From NCBI RefSeq assembly GCF_030547685.1, contig NZ_JAUOQM010000048.1, forward strand, positions 62,001 through 126,000: a stretch of DNA of 64,000 bases, given 5' to 3'. The DNA comes from Gilvimarinus sp. 2_MG-2023 (GTDB lineage Bacteria; Pseudomonadota; Gammaproteobacteria; Pseudomonadales; Cellvibrionaceae). Of the stretch, positions 1 through 8,614 are shown one piece after another; within the stretch, counting starts at the first letter, position 1; the number at the start of each line of letters is the position of its first letter. The notes under the pieces were generated by a model, which did no database searches, was not told the origin of the DNA, and saw only the letters and a program-made list of their open reading frames with translations. Made by a program: the position numbers and the translations under genes.

Positions 1-720
1 GCGGTACCGGTAGCGCTTGAGGTGGACGAAAGCCAGGTGAGTTATAAGCAGCGCCGTCGCAACAGAGGGCTGGAACAATACGAAAAACAAAGTGAGCGCA
101 TCGACGGTGAATCTTTAGTGTTGACAGAAGGGCAGGCGAAACTTCTGGTCAACCCTTGGCCTTACTTAGACACTGGTGTGTTTTTGGATCACAGGCCTGT
201 GCGTTTGAAAATTGCCGAGCAAGCCAAAAATAAACGATTCTTAAATTTATTTTGCTATACCGCCTCGGCGAGTATACACGCGGCCGTAGGTGGTGCCCGA
301 TACACCACCAGCGTGGACATGTCGCAAACCTATTTAAATTGGGCGCGTCGCAATTTGGCATTAAATGGCTTGTCCGAATCGAAAAATCGGTTGATTCAAG
401 CCGACTGTTTGAAATGGTTAAATGAGGCGGATGGGCTCTACGATATTATCCTGCTGGACCCTCCCACCTTCTCTAATTCTAAGCGTATGGACAGTGTATT
501 GGATGTGCAACGCGACCATGTAGACTTAATCAGTAAAGCCATGAAATTATTAGATCAGCACGGCGTTCTGTACTTCTCCAATAATTTACGTGATTTTCGA
601 ATGGAAATAGAAGCGCTTAGTGAATTTCAGCTCACAGATATAACGAGCTCAACCATTGATGAGGATTTCAATCGCAATAAAAAAATTCATCACTGTTGGG
701 AAATTCGACACGGCCAATGA
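1..720 (+). CDS. rlmL: 23S rRNA methyltransferase RlmKL, C-terminal part (5' end outside window)
   Basis: The reading frame is open to the window edge, so this is the 3' part of a longer gene; an internal GTG at 22 is not its true start. What remains is the Rossmann-fold RlmK domain, which makes m7G2069 in 23S rRNA; the missing N-terminal THUMP/RlmL half makes m2G2445. Visible motifs are DYLDTGLFLDHR-like residues (here YLDTGVFLDHRPVR), the SAM-binding LNLFCYTASAS loop, an acidic VDMS after the next strand, and the catalytic-loop LDPPTFSNS. The gene ends in an ATGA overlap with the next small gene, implying translational coupling. Confidence 0.93.
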   Translation, partial: AVPVALEVDESQVSYKQRRRNRGLEQYEKQSERIDGESLVLTEGQAKLLVNPWPYLDTGVFLDHRPVRLKIAEQAKNKRFLNLFCYTASASIHAAVGGARYTTSVDMSQTYLNWARRNLALNGLSESKNRLIQADCLKWLNEADGLYDIILLDPPTFSNSKRMDSVLDVQRDHVDLISKAMKLLDQHGVLYFSNNLRDFRMEIEALSEFQLTDITSSTIDEDFNRNKKIHHCWEIRHGQ

Positions 721-998
721 AAGAAGTGATTAGGGGGAGCTCCAATTGGCTGTGGAAAAACAATCCGGTAACTCGGGTTGTTTACGCCCGGGCCCCATGG
801 GAGATTAAGCTAATCGCACTGAGTTTAATGGTGTTGTTGGCCGCCTCGATGCCCTGGTTGTATTACCGGCTTTTGCTGGCCGATGCGGCCCCACCAGATA
901 CAGTTTATTACTGTTTTTCTGCGGGGGCCGTGCTGGCCCACCTCGGGTTTTTTGTGGGTTTGGTTAGTCTGGTGGTTGAGTTTTATAAATCACGCTAA
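717..998 (+). CDS. Small two-helix membrane protein, unknown function
   Basis: About 93 residues. I chose the ATG at 717 because it forms an ATGA overlap with the rlmKL stop; an in-frame ATG at 696 lies inside rlmKL. The protein has a basic N-terminal stretch followed by two hydrophobic segments (about residues 34-54 and 65-86) and ends in a charged FYKSR tail, so it should be an inner-membrane protein with both ends on the same side. I recognise no family. The overlap ties its expression to rlmKL, but nothing in the sequence shows a functional link. Confidence 0.65.
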   Translation: MKEVIRGSSNWLWKNNPVTRVVYARAPWEIKLIALSLMVLLAASMPWLYYRLLLADAAPPDTVYYCFSAGAVLAHLGFFVGLVSLVVEFYKSR

Positions 999-1005
999 CT
1001 GCCCA

Positions 1006-2835
1006 TTAATCTTCACCCAAAAAGCCACCAGATTGATGATGCCATAGCTGTGCGTAAATACCTTTACGTGCGAGTAGCTCAGAATGGGTTCCTTGCTCGG
1101 CTATTTTGCCGTTATCTAAAACAATTAAGCGATCCATCGCGGCAATAGTTGATAGGCGATGGGCAATGGCGATAACGGTTTTATCATTCATTAAAGTAGT
1201 TAAATTGTTCTGTATGACCGACTCCACCTCAGAGTCCAGTGCCGATGTCGCTTCGTCCAAAATCAAAATAGGGGCGTTCTTTAGTAGCACACGGGCAATG
1301 GCAATGCGCTGTCTTTGTCCACCCGATAGTTTTATTCCGCGTTCTCCCACATGTGCATCGTACCCAGTTCTGCCTTCGCTATCCTCCAGCCCCATAATAA
1401 AATCGTGAGCTTGTGCTTGCTGGGCGGCCGTGATCATCTGGTTATCGGTGGCCTTGGGGCGTCCATAGGTGAGGTTGTCTCGAATCGAGCGGTGTAAAAG
1501 AGATGTATCTTGAGTAACCATGCCTATATGCTGGCGCAAACTATCCTGAGTGACGGCCCGAATCGGTTGCTGGTCTATTGTTAATTGGCCTTGGTTTATA
1601 TCATAAAATCTCAGTAGTAAATTAACCAAGGTGGACTTGCCGGCGCCAGAGCGACCGACGAAACCAATTTTCTCGCCGGCTTTAATATGCAGGGAAAAGT
1701 CTTCAATGACGTTTTTCCCTTTCGCATAGGAAAAGTTTACTTGTTCAAATTTTATTTCACCTGCTCGCACTTTTAAGTGGGGCGCTTGAGGGCTGTCAGT
1801 GACTGAAATTGCTTGCGACAGTGTATTGGCACCATCTTGCACGGTACCGATATTTTCAAACAAAGTGGATACTTCCCACATAATCCACTGCGACATACCA
1901 TTGATACGCAGCACCATGGCCAGTGCTGCGGCAATGGCGCCTGTACTTATATCGCCCTGTATCCACAGGGTAATCCCCAAGGCTGCCAGGGTGAAAATCA
2001 GTGCCGAATTAAGTGTCCAGACGGATATATTTAATCGGGTGGCCAAACGCATTTGCGGGTGTACGGTTTGCAGGAAATTGTCCATACCTTGCCGGGCATA
2101 TTCTGCCTCTCTTCCGGCATGAGAAAAGAGCTTAACTGTGTGGATGTTAGTATAGGTGTCGACAATACGCCCGGTCATATCGGCTCTGGCGTTAGCCTGA
2201 GCGGTAGCCACTCGGCGCAACTTGGGAAGAAAGTAAATCAGTATTAAGCAGTAAATAATAATCCAGATTACCATCGGCACTGCAAGGCGCAAATCCAAAG
2301 TGGCCATAAGCACCACCATGCTGACAAAATACACAGCGACATACACGGCAACATCTAACAGCTTCATGACGCTTTCACGTACCGCCAGGGCTGTTTGCAT
2401 AAGCTTGGTGCTAAGCCGGCCGGAAAACTCTTCCTGAAAATAGGCAAGGCCTTGCTGTAATAAATAGCGGTGCGCCTGCCAGCGAATAGCCATGGGGAAA
2501 TTACCCAGCATGGTCTGATGTATAAGCATGGAGTGCAGAGCTACCAGCAGTGGTAAGCCAATTAATAGAGTGCCTCCCAGTGCCAGAAGCTTGCCGCTGT
2601 GTGCTTGCCATAAGCGATCGGGAGAGGTTGTATTGAGCCAATCCACCAAATTACCCAATGCTGCAAAAAGCGTGATCTCTATCACGGCAAGGCTCGCTGC
2701 GAGCATGGCCATTAAAATGAGATAACGTTTGGCACCACGACTAAAATGTAAACAAAAAGCCAATAGAGTGCTCGGCGGCTGTTTTGCCTCTGCCGTAGGA
2801 AATGGCGTGAGAAGTCGTTCGAAAAAAGAAAACAT
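1006..2835 (-). CDS. ABC exporter, fused membrane and ATPase domains (MsbA/MdlB-like)
   Basis: A 609-residue half-transporter with an N-terminal six-helix ABC membrane domain (about 35-330) and a C-terminal nucleotide-binding domain. The ATPase motifs are complete: Walker A GRSGAGKST near 395, Q-loop VTQDTSLLH, signature LSGGQRQR near 503, Walker B ILILDEATSALD near 525 and H-loop AIAHRLST. It should work as a homodimer in the inner membrane, exporting a lipid, drug or peptide. The substrate cannot be read from the sequence, and neither flanking gene suggests one. It converges on the small membrane protein gene with a 7-bp gap. Confidence 0.9.
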   Translation of the reverse strand: MFSFFERLLTPFPTAEAKQPPSTLLAFCLHFSRGAKRYLILMAMLAASLAVIEITLFAALGNLVDWLNTTSPDRLWQAHSGKLLALGGTLLIGLPLLVALHSMLIHQTMLGNFPMAIRWQAHRYLLQQGLAYFQEEFSGRLSTKLMQTALAVRESVMKLLDVAVYVAVYFVSMVVLMATLDLRLAVPMVIWIIIYCLILIYFLPKLRRVATAQANARADMTGRIVDTYTNIHTVKLFSHAGREAEYARQGMDNFLQTVHPQMRLATRLNISVWTLNSALIFTLAALGITLWIQGDISTGAIAAALAMVLRINGMSQWIMWEVSTLFENIGTVQDGANTLSQAISVTDSPQAPHLKVRAGEIKFEQVNFSYAKGKNVIEDFSLHIKAGEKIGFVGRSGAGKSTLVNLLLRFYDINQGQLTIDQQPIRAVTQDSLRQHIGMVTQDTSLLHRSIRDNLTYGRPKATDNQMITAAQQAQAHDFIMGLEDSEGRTGYDAHVGERGIKLSGGQRQRIAIARVLLKNAPILILDEATSALDSEVESVIQNNLTTLMNDKTVIAIAHRLSTIAAMDRLIVLDNGKIAEQGTHSELLARKGIYAQLWHHQSGGFLGED

Positions 2836-2976
2836 GGGGTTTCACAAACCTTTTAACCTGTCTATAGTAGCCAAGCCTAGTTTCAGCTAGAGTGTTCTCA
2901 GTGGCGGGGGCTTTGACTACTCGACGATTGGTGTGGTTATTAATAACTACAAATTGTAACAAATACCTACAATGGC

Positions 2977-3375
2977 ATGTGTAAAATAATGAGAAAATGG
3001 TTATTGGTTTACGGTTGCGGCAGCTTCGCGGCACTATTGGTAACTCTAGCGCAATGGTTGTTAGCGAAATTCGGCGTATATTACGAACTGGGTGCAGATT
3101 TGTCACCCAGCATCAGTGCTGTGGGTTTATACCCTAAAATGGTGTGGGGCGGCGTGTGTGGATTTTTGATCCTTATGCCGCTCACGGCAAGCCGCTGGTT
3201 GCTGCGTTCTGTTTGGGTCGCGCTAATTCCAGCGTTAATACAGCTGTTTGTGATTTATCCCGTCATGACGAGTTTTGGTGTGGCGGGCTTAGCGTTAGGC
3301 GTGTTAACTCCCGGTGTGGTTTTTCTATTTTTTTGGGCTTGGGCGCTATTAGCGCTTACTCTGTATCGTTTTTAA
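2977..3375 (+). CDS. Unrecognised membrane protein with about four helices
   Basis: About 132 residues; an in-frame ATG at 2989 is an equally good start. The sequence is strongly hydrophobic with segments near residues 10-30, 52-70, 75-95 and 100-128, separated by short polar turns, and it ends FFWAWALLALTLYRF. I recognise no family. It lies 33 bp upstream of a secreted-protein gene on the same strand and may be co-transcribed with it. An overlapping minus-strand frame (2741-3106) would collide with the ABC gene start and has no recognisable content. Confidence 0.55.
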   Translation: MCKIMRKWLLVYGCGSFAALLVTLAQWLLAKFGVYYELGADLSPSISAVGLYPKMVWGGVCGFLILMPLTASRWLLRSVWVALIPALIQLFVIYPVMTSFGVAGLALGVLTPGVVFLFFWAWALLALTLYRF

Positions 3376-3408
3376 CAAGATTTAAGTCTTTGCTTTAGGA
3401 GATTAGGT

Positions 3409-3945
3409 ATGCAATTTCAATCAATTCGTGGCTTGGCAATGCTGTGTGCTGCGCTTTTGCTTTCATTGTTGTCGGTTGTTGCCTCGGCTGCGGAAAAATT
3501 GACTAATGCCGATGTGGAAGCATGGTTGGGTGCCACGGAACAACTGATGCCTATGCAAGATGCTTTTACCAAAATGGCAAAAAATGAAACCATTGCCAAT
3601 CAGTATACAGAAGAAGAGTTCAAAGCTTTGGCGCCGGCAAAGCAAGATGAGGTTATGGATGAAATGCTCAAGCAAGAGGGCGTTTATGATCAAATCTACC
3701 CAGTGCTAAAACAGTTTGACTGGGAAAGCGCTGGCGAATATATGCGAGTGAGCTCTCGCATTGGTTTGGCCATTGGTGCATACATGCGGGAACAGTTGTT
3801 GGCCTCAGTGCCAGAAGATCAGCGCGAGCGTATGGAACAAGTGGCGAAACCCGTGGATGCCAACCCTGAAGACGTGGCCGTGGTCAAAGAAAATTGGGAG
3901 CAAGTCTCTCAGTTTATGAATAAGCATATGAGACCACCACAGTAA
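3409..3945 (+). CDS. Secreted periplasmic protein of unknown function
   Basis: 178 residues starting with a classic signal peptide: a basic start, a hydrophobic core LAMLCAALLLSLLSVV and an AxA cleavage site at about residue 27 (ASAAEK). The mature part is acidic, helix-rich and cysteine-free, with many Glu/Gln/Met residues. A good ribosome site (TAGGAG) precedes the ATG. It follows the small membrane protein gene and ends in a hairpin shared with the convergent pirin gene. I do not recognise the family and assign no function. Confidence 0.75.
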   Translation: MQFQSIRGLAMLCAALLLSLLSVVASAAEKLTNADVEAWLGATEQLMPMQDAFTKMAKNETIANQYTEEEFKALAPAKQDEVMDEMLKQEGVYDQIYPVLKQFDWESAGEYMRVSSRIGLAIGAYMREQLLASVPEDQRERMEQVAKPVDANPEDVAVVKENWEQVSQFMNKHMRPPQ

Positions 3946-3959
3946 TAAATGTGTGTTGT

Positions 3960-3988
3960 AAGCCAGTCGTAAAGCGGCTGGTTTCTAT
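3960..3988 (+). terminator. Terminator hairpin between convergent genes
   Basis: Arms AAGCCAG and CTGGTTT extend inward through a G-U pair and two further pairs around a short TAAAG loop. A T-rich run follows on the plus strand. It sits just after the secreted-protein stop and touches the 3' end of the pirin gene. Confidence 0.55.
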
Positions 3989-4863
3989 GTTTCTGTTAAC
4001 TTCCCGCAGCGATAATCATATATCGCTTGTTCTATCTCTTTATCAGTGTTCATGACAAACGGTCCGTGTTGGGCGATAGGCTCGTTGATGGCTTTGCCGC
4101 CAATGATTAAAGCTCGTGTCGGACCTGTGCCCTGCAGCTCAATAGTGCTCCCGCTGGTTAAAATTCCCGCCTGTGAGCAGGGCAGGCGTCGGTGCAATTC
4201 ACCCACTAATATCTCACCCTGGTATGGGTAGATCATCAGCTGATGGTTGGGTGGTACCGCCAAAGATTCACTCACCCCATCTGGCAAGGTAACATCCCAA
4301 TAAAGAGGGTCGACGCTAGATTTGGGTAGCGCTGCTGCAGTAGTGCCCGCAATGGTAGAGAATTCACCGGCGATAACTTTAACGCTTACTCCACTGTTGA
4401 GGTCTACCACTGGTATAGAGTCGGCATTGATGTCTCGATAGGCCGCCGGCTGCATTTTTTCTGCGGCGGGTAAATTAATCCAGAGTTGAAATCCGCGCAT
4501 TCGGCCTTTCTCTTGCTGGGGCATTTCAGAGTGAATAATGCCTCGGCCCGCGGTCATCCACTGGACGTCTCCAGCGCGTAAGTTGCCCCGGTTGCCTAGG
4601 TGATCTTCGTGTAACATATGCCCGTCGAGCATATAGGTGACAGTTTCAAAACCTCGATGTGGATGTGCCGGAAATCCAGCAATATAATCATCGGCCTGAT
4701 CGGAATTAAACTCATCGAGCATCAGAATGGGGTCGAGTCTGGTTTCTGCTGACTGGCCCAAGCTGCGTTTAATCTTTACCCCCGCGCCGTCTTGAGTTGT
4801 AAGCGCAGGAATGATTTGTCGTAACTCCCGAACTTGTCGTATTTCACTTTTCACTGCGTTCAT
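3985..4863 (-). CDS. Pirin family protein
   Basis: 292 residues, the usual length for bacterial pirins: two cupin barrels with one metal site in the N-terminal barrel. The metal ligands are visible as HPHRGFET near residues 65-72 and GIIHSEMP near 108-115 (the His/His/His/Glu set). Pirins of this type can act as quercetin dioxygenases or as metal- or redox-sensitive protein partners; which applies here is unknown. The gene follows azoR by 17 bp on the same strand, so the two probably form an oxidative or electrophile-response operon controlled by the divergent LysR protein. Confidence 0.88.
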   Translation of the reverse strand: MNAVKSEIRQVRELRQIIPALTTQDGAGVKIKRSLGQSAETRLDPILMLDEFNSDQADDYIAGFPAHPHRGFETVTYMLDGHMLHEDHLGNRGNLRAGDVQWMTAGRGIIHSEMPQQEKGRMRGFQLWINLPAAEKMQPAAYRDINADSIPVVDLNSGVSVKVIAGEFSTIAGTTAAALPKSSVDPLYWDVTLPDGVSESLAVPPNHQLMIYPYQGEILVGELHRRLPCSQAGILTSGSTIELQGTGPTRALIIGGKAINEPIAQHGPFVMNTDKEIEQAIYDYRCGKLTET

Positions 4864-4880
4864 TGCTCTGCCCTTATTGA

Positions 4881-5486
4881 TTAAGCCGCTGCCAATTTTT
4901 TAATTTCTTTTGTCGCCTCTAATAGGGCATGGGAGCGAATGTCTTCCTGCATATTAAGGCCTTCGGCGTAGACAAATTGTACATCGGTCAATCCAATAAA
5001 GTTTAAAAAGGTTTTCATATAGCCCGATTGAGAGTCCGCTTGGGTGCCTGAATAAACCCCACCGCGGGCGGCCAATATATAGACTGGTTTATTTGCCAAT
5101 AAACCTTGGGGGCCATGAGCGGTGTATTGAAAGGTTACCCCGGCTCGCGCAATATGATCAAAATAGGCTTTGAGCGTTGAGGGAATACCCAAATTGTACA
5201 TCGGCAGTCCAATGGTGATGACATCGGCTGTTCGTAACTCGTCAATCAGCTTGTCTGAGAAAGCGACAATACTCTGCTCACGTTCGCTTCGCTCAGAGTG
5301 TTTGGTTAAAAAGGCGGCGAATCGTTCGGCATCGAGGTGTGGCACAGGTGTTTGTGCTAGATCGCGAGTGACCACCGTTCCCTCTGGGTTTTCACCCATC
5401 CAGCGTTCGCTAAATAGGTGGCTTAATTGCGACGATTGCCCTGAGCTGCCGTTCAGGCTACTTTTTATTTGCAGTAAGGTTTTCAT
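4881..5486 (-). CDS. azoR: FMN-dependent NADH-azoreductase / quinone reductase
   Basis: 201 residues, the size of E. coli AzoR. The flavodoxin-like fold is shown by the N-terminal strand MKTLLQIKSSLNGSSGQSSQL, the FMN loop GLPMYNLGIPSTLKAYFDHI and the ILAARGGVYSG loop. The enzyme is a cytoplasmic FMN homodimer that reduces quinones and azo compounds by two electrons, which protects against electrophilic and thiol stress. It is the first gene of an azoR-pirin unit and is divergent from a LysR regulator across a 124-bp gap with a palindromic operator candidate. Its ribosome site is CGGAG. Confidence 0.92.
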   Translation of the reverse strand: MKTLLQIKSSLNGSSGQSSQLSHLFSERWMGENPEGTVVTRDLAQTPVPHLDAERFAAFLTKHSERSEREQSIVAFSDKLIDELRTADVITIGLPMYNLGIPSTLKAYFDHIARAGVTFQYTAHGPQGLLANKPVYILAARGGVYSGTQADSQSGYMKTFLNFIGLTDVQFVYAEGLNMQEDIRSHALLEATKEIKKLAAA

Positions 5487-5507
5487 GTTTGTTTCTCCGT
5501 GATGAAA

Positions 5508-5535
5508 AGCATAAGACTATTTAAATATCTGGCAA
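5508..5535 (-). promoter_or_regulatory. Predicted sigma-70 promoter of azoR-pirin
   Basis: On the minus strand, TTGCCA and TATGCT are separated by 16 bp and placed about 20 bp upstream of the azoR ATG. The fit is reasonable but not perfect. Confidence 0.4.
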
Positions 5536-5569
5536 ACAGATGATAAATAGCTTATTTTGCGGGCTTTAT

Positions 5570-5584
5570 ATCGAAAATTTCGAT
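5570..5584. promoter_or_regulatory. Candidate LysR operator, 15-bp perfect palindrome
   Basis: ATCGAAA-A-TTTCGAT is a perfect inverted repeat and contains the T-N11-A core expected of LysR-type binding sites (T at 5571, A at 5583). It lies between the divergent azoR and lysR genes, 26 bp before the chosen lysR start, so it may serve both directions. Confidence 0.6.
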
Positions 5585-5610
5585 TGCATGAGCGAGGAGA
5601 AGGAGAGACT

Positions 5611-6489
5611 GTGAAAGTGACCTTAGACCAATGGCGAGCGCTAATCGCCGTTATTGAGGCCGGTGGTTACGCCAAGGCCGCCGAGGCCTTGGGCAAAAGC
5701 CAATCTACGGTTTCGTACGCGATTAACCAGCTAGAGCAAGCGCTCAATATTGCAATCTTTCAACTGGAGGGGCGCAGGGCAATAGCCACACCGGCTGGCA
5801 ATGCACTGTACCAGCGCGCCAAACACTTATTGGCCGAGGCCAAGTCGTTGGAAGGGGCCGCCGAGCGCCTGGGGCAAAGAATCGAGCCCGAGGTGGGGCT
5901 AGCGGCAGACTTATTAGTTCCCAGCTGTCAGTGGTTGAAGTGTCTTGATTTGTTCTCGGAAACCTACCCCGATACTCGGGTCGATGTTCTAGAGTCGGCC
6001 CTCAGTGGTACAGAAGATGCCTTGGTACAAAAACATGTTGATTTAGCTATTACTGCCAGAGTTCCAGCTGGTTTCCTAGGGCAGAGGCTGGGGGCTGTGA
6101 CCATGGTCGGTGTGGCCGCTCCGCAGCACCCTTTACATCACCTAGGGCGCCCCGTCGTACAGGAGGATTTACGTCACCAGCGCCAACTCGTTGTGCGAGA
6201 CACGGGGGTACACAGGCGCTATAGCGCGGGCTGGCAAGAGGCCGAGCAACGCTGGACTTTTGCGCATTTTTCTACCTCACTGGGCGCAGTCAAGCAGGGG
6301 CTGGGCTTCGCCTGGATGCCGGAGGGGTATATTGAACGCGACCTTTTGGAGGGCAGCTTGAAGAAGTTGCCTATCGCTGAAGGTGGCGAAAGGTTACTAC
6401 CGCTCTATTTAGTGTTTGCCAATCAAGATGTGGCGGGGCCTGCGACTCACGCCTTAGCGGATATTCTTCTGGCACAATTCACGGTCTAG
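5611..6489 (+). CDS. LysR-type transcriptional regulator
   Basis: 292 residues from the GTG at 5611. I preferred this start over an upstream in-frame codon at 5557 because a strong purine-rich ribosome site (AGGAGAAGGAGAG) immediately precedes it and LysR proteins start just before the helix-turn-helix. The winged HTH is seen at residues 3-62 (YAKAAEALGKSQSTVSYAIN), followed by the linker helix and an effector-binding domain. The gene is divergent from azoR-pirin, so it is the obvious candidate regulator, sensing a quinone or other electrophile; that is inference from position. Confidence 0.88.
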   Translation: MKVTLDQWRALIAVIEAGGYAKAAEALGKSQSTVSYAINQLEQALNIAIFQLEGRRAIATPAGNALYQRAKHLLAEAKSLEGAAERLGQRIEPEVGLAADLLVPSCQWLKCLDLFSETYPDTRVDVLESALSGTEDALVQKHVDLAITARVPAGFLGQRLGAVTMVGVAAPQHPLHHLGRPVVQEDLRHQRQLVVRDTGVHRRYSAGWQEAEQRWTFAHFSTSLGAVKQGLGFAWMPEGYIERDLLEGSLKKLPIAEGGERLLPLYLVFANQDVAGPATHALADILLAQFTV

Positions 6490-6604
6490 CGCTGAGTCAC
6501 CAGATTCAGGCCCATTTTAGGCGAGCAAAGTACATGCGTCGCTGAAAAAATCGTCGTTTCAGTTACAATGGCGGGTTATTGTGTATTGGATTTTGGAAAT
6601 CTAG

Positions 6605-8608
6605 ATGACGAAAGAATTTGAAGTGGTCAGCGATTACGCTCCTGCTGGTGATCAGCCCACCGCTATAGCGGGTTTGGTGGATGGCATAGATTCCGGCTTA
6701 GCTCATCAGACATTATTAGGGGTTACGGGCTCAGGTAAAACCTTTTCAATAGCTCATGTGATTGCCCAGGCGCAGCGACCTACACTGGTGATGGCGCACA
6801 ATAAAACCCTGGCCGCTCAACTTTACGGTGAATTTAAAGAGTTCTTTCCCGGCAATTCGGTGGAGTACTTTGTCTCGTATTACGATTATTATCAGCCCGA
6901 AGCCTATGTGCCCTCATCGGATACCTTTATTGAAAAGGATGCTTCGGTTAATGAGCACATAGAGCAAATGCGCCTCTCGGCTACAAAAGCATTGATGGAA
7001 CGTAAAGACGCGATTGTGGTGGCAACGGTTTCTGCCATTTACGGCTTGGGCGACCCCGATTCTTATCTCAAGATGATTCTACATTTGGTTCGGGGAGATC
7101 GAATCGATCAACGTAAAATCTTACGTCGATTGGCCGAGCTGCAATACACTCGCAATGACGCCGACTTTCATCGGGCCACCTACCGGGTGCGGGGTGATGT
7201 TATTGATGTTTTCCCCGCTGATTCAGAATATGAAGCTGTGCGAATTGAACTATTTGATGACGAGATCGAGCAAATCTCTATCTTCGACCCGTTAACCGGA
7301 GAAGTATTAAATAAAGTTCCGCGCATGACGATTTATCCCAAGTCACATTACGTGACGCCACGAGAAAAAATTCTGGAAGCGATCGAAGAAATCAAGGTCG
7401 AGTTGGAAGAGCGTCTAAAGCAATTGCGGGATAACGACAAGTTGGTCGAGGCACAAAGATTAGAGCAGAGGGCCCGCTACGATATAGAAATGATGCAAGA
7501 GCTGGGTTATTGCAATGGTATTGAAAACTACTCTCGCTATCTATCCGGCAGGGAGCCCGGTGATGCGCCGCCCACTTTATTTGATTATTTACCGGCAGAG
7601 GCACTACTGGTTATAGACGAGTCCCATGTGACCATTCCGCAAATTGGTGCCATGTATAAAGGTGATCGGTCGCGTAAAGAGACACTGGTTGAATACGGTT
7701 TTCGCTTACCCTCGGCTCTCGACAATCGGCCGATGCGCTTTGATGAGTGGGAGTCGCGCGCCCCGCAAATGATTTTTGTCTCCGCCACGCCGGGCCCTTA
7801 TGAACAAGAACACGCCGGTCAAGTCGTCGAGCAAGTCGTTCGCCCAACAGGTCTGGTGGACCCAGAAATTGAAATTCGCCCGGCCACCACTCAAGTCGAC
7901 GATGTGTTGTCGGAAATACACAAGCGGGTCGATGTCGATGAGCGAATTCTGATTACTGTGTTGACCAAACGCATGGCGGAAGACTTAACTGATTACCTAA
8001 CGGAACAAGGTGTGCGGGTGCGTTATTTGCACTCAGATATTGACACCGTTGAACGGATAGAAATTATTCGCGATTTACGCCTGGGTGAGTTTGATGTGCT
8101 GGTGGGTATTAATCTCTTGCGTGAAGGTTTGGATATGCCCGAGGTGGCTCTGGTGGCTATTTTCGATGCTGATAAAGAAGGTTTCTTGCGTTCAGAGCGA
8201 TCGCTGATTCAGACTATTGGTCGCGCCGCGCGCAATGTGAATGGCAAGGCCATTTTGTACGCCGACCGTATGACCGGCTCCATGGAGCGCGCCATCGACG
8301 AGACCGATCGTCGCCGTACCAAGCAAGTAGAGCACAATAAAGTTCACGGCATTACGCCTAAGGGTATTCGTAAAAATATTGCCGATATTCTTGAAGGCTC
8401 GCAGGTGCCTGGAGCGGGTGGGCGCATGCAACGCAAGGGCGACCGAAAAGGTGTTAAACCTGCGGTTGAGCTGCCGGCCGGCGGTGATGTTTTTAAACAA
8501 ATTGAGCAGTTAGAAACGCTTATGATGAAGGCCGCAAAAGATTTAGAGTTTGAAAAGGCTGCGGCTATTCGCGACCAAATCAATACCCTAAAAGCCTCGG
8601 CCGTCTAG
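6605..8608 (+). CDS. uvrB: UvrABC excision nuclease subunit B
   Basis: 667 residues, full length. UvrB is the DNA damage-verification helicase of nucleotide excision repair and loads UvrC. It has Walker A GVTGSGKT near residue 39, the aromatic beta-hairpin [12 protein letters not shown] near 93-104 that clamps DNA, the helicase motif VIDESHVT, motif [11 protein letters not shown] and a C-terminal UVR helix pair ([13 protein letters not shown]) that contacts UvrC. The ribosome site TTGGAAA precedes the ATG. No CTG-N10-CAG LexA box is visible in the 115 bp upstream, unlike E. coli. The gene converges on the kinase gene with a 6-bp gap. Confidence 0.97.
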   Translation: MTKEFEVVSDYAPAGDQPTAIAGLVDGIDSGLAHQTLLGVTGSGKTFSIAHVIAQAQRPTLVMAHNKTLAAQLYGEFKEFFPGNSVEYFVSYYDYYQPEAYVPSSDTFIEKDASVNEHIEQMRLSATKALMERKDAIVVATVSAIYGLGDPDSYLKMILHLVRGDRIDQRKILRRLAELQYTRNDADFHRATYRVRGDVIDVFPADSEYEAVRIELFDDEIEQISIFDPLTGEVLNKVPRMTIYPKSHYVTPREKILEAIEEIKVELEERLKQLRDNDKLVEAQRLEQRARYDIEMMQELGYCNGIENYSRYLSGREPGDAPPTLFDYLPAEALLVIDESHVTIPQIGAMYKGDRSRKETLVEYGFRLPSALDNRPMRFDEWESRAPQMIFVSATPGPYEQEHAGQVVEQVVRPTGLVDPEIEIRPATTQVDDVLSEIHKRVDVDERILITVLTKRMAEDLTDYLTEQGVRVRYLHSDIDTVERIEIIRDLRLGEFDVLVGINLLREGLDMPEVALVAIFDADKEGFLRSERSLIQTIGRAARNVNGKAILYADRMTGSMERAIDETDRRRTKQVEHNKVHGITPKGIRKNIADILEGSQVPGAGGRMQRKGDRKGVKPAVELPAGGDVFKQIEQLETLMMKAAKDLEFEKAAAIRDQINTLKASAV

Positions 8609-8614
8609 CGATGC

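Noticed and set aside
2741-3106. 121-codon minus-strand frame upstream of the ABC gene
   Set aside because: It overlaps the ABC start and the small membrane protein gene and has no family features.
6490-6604. LexA (SOS) box before uvrB
   Set aside because: A CTG...CAG pair exists but with 15 bases between, not 10, so it does not fit the box.
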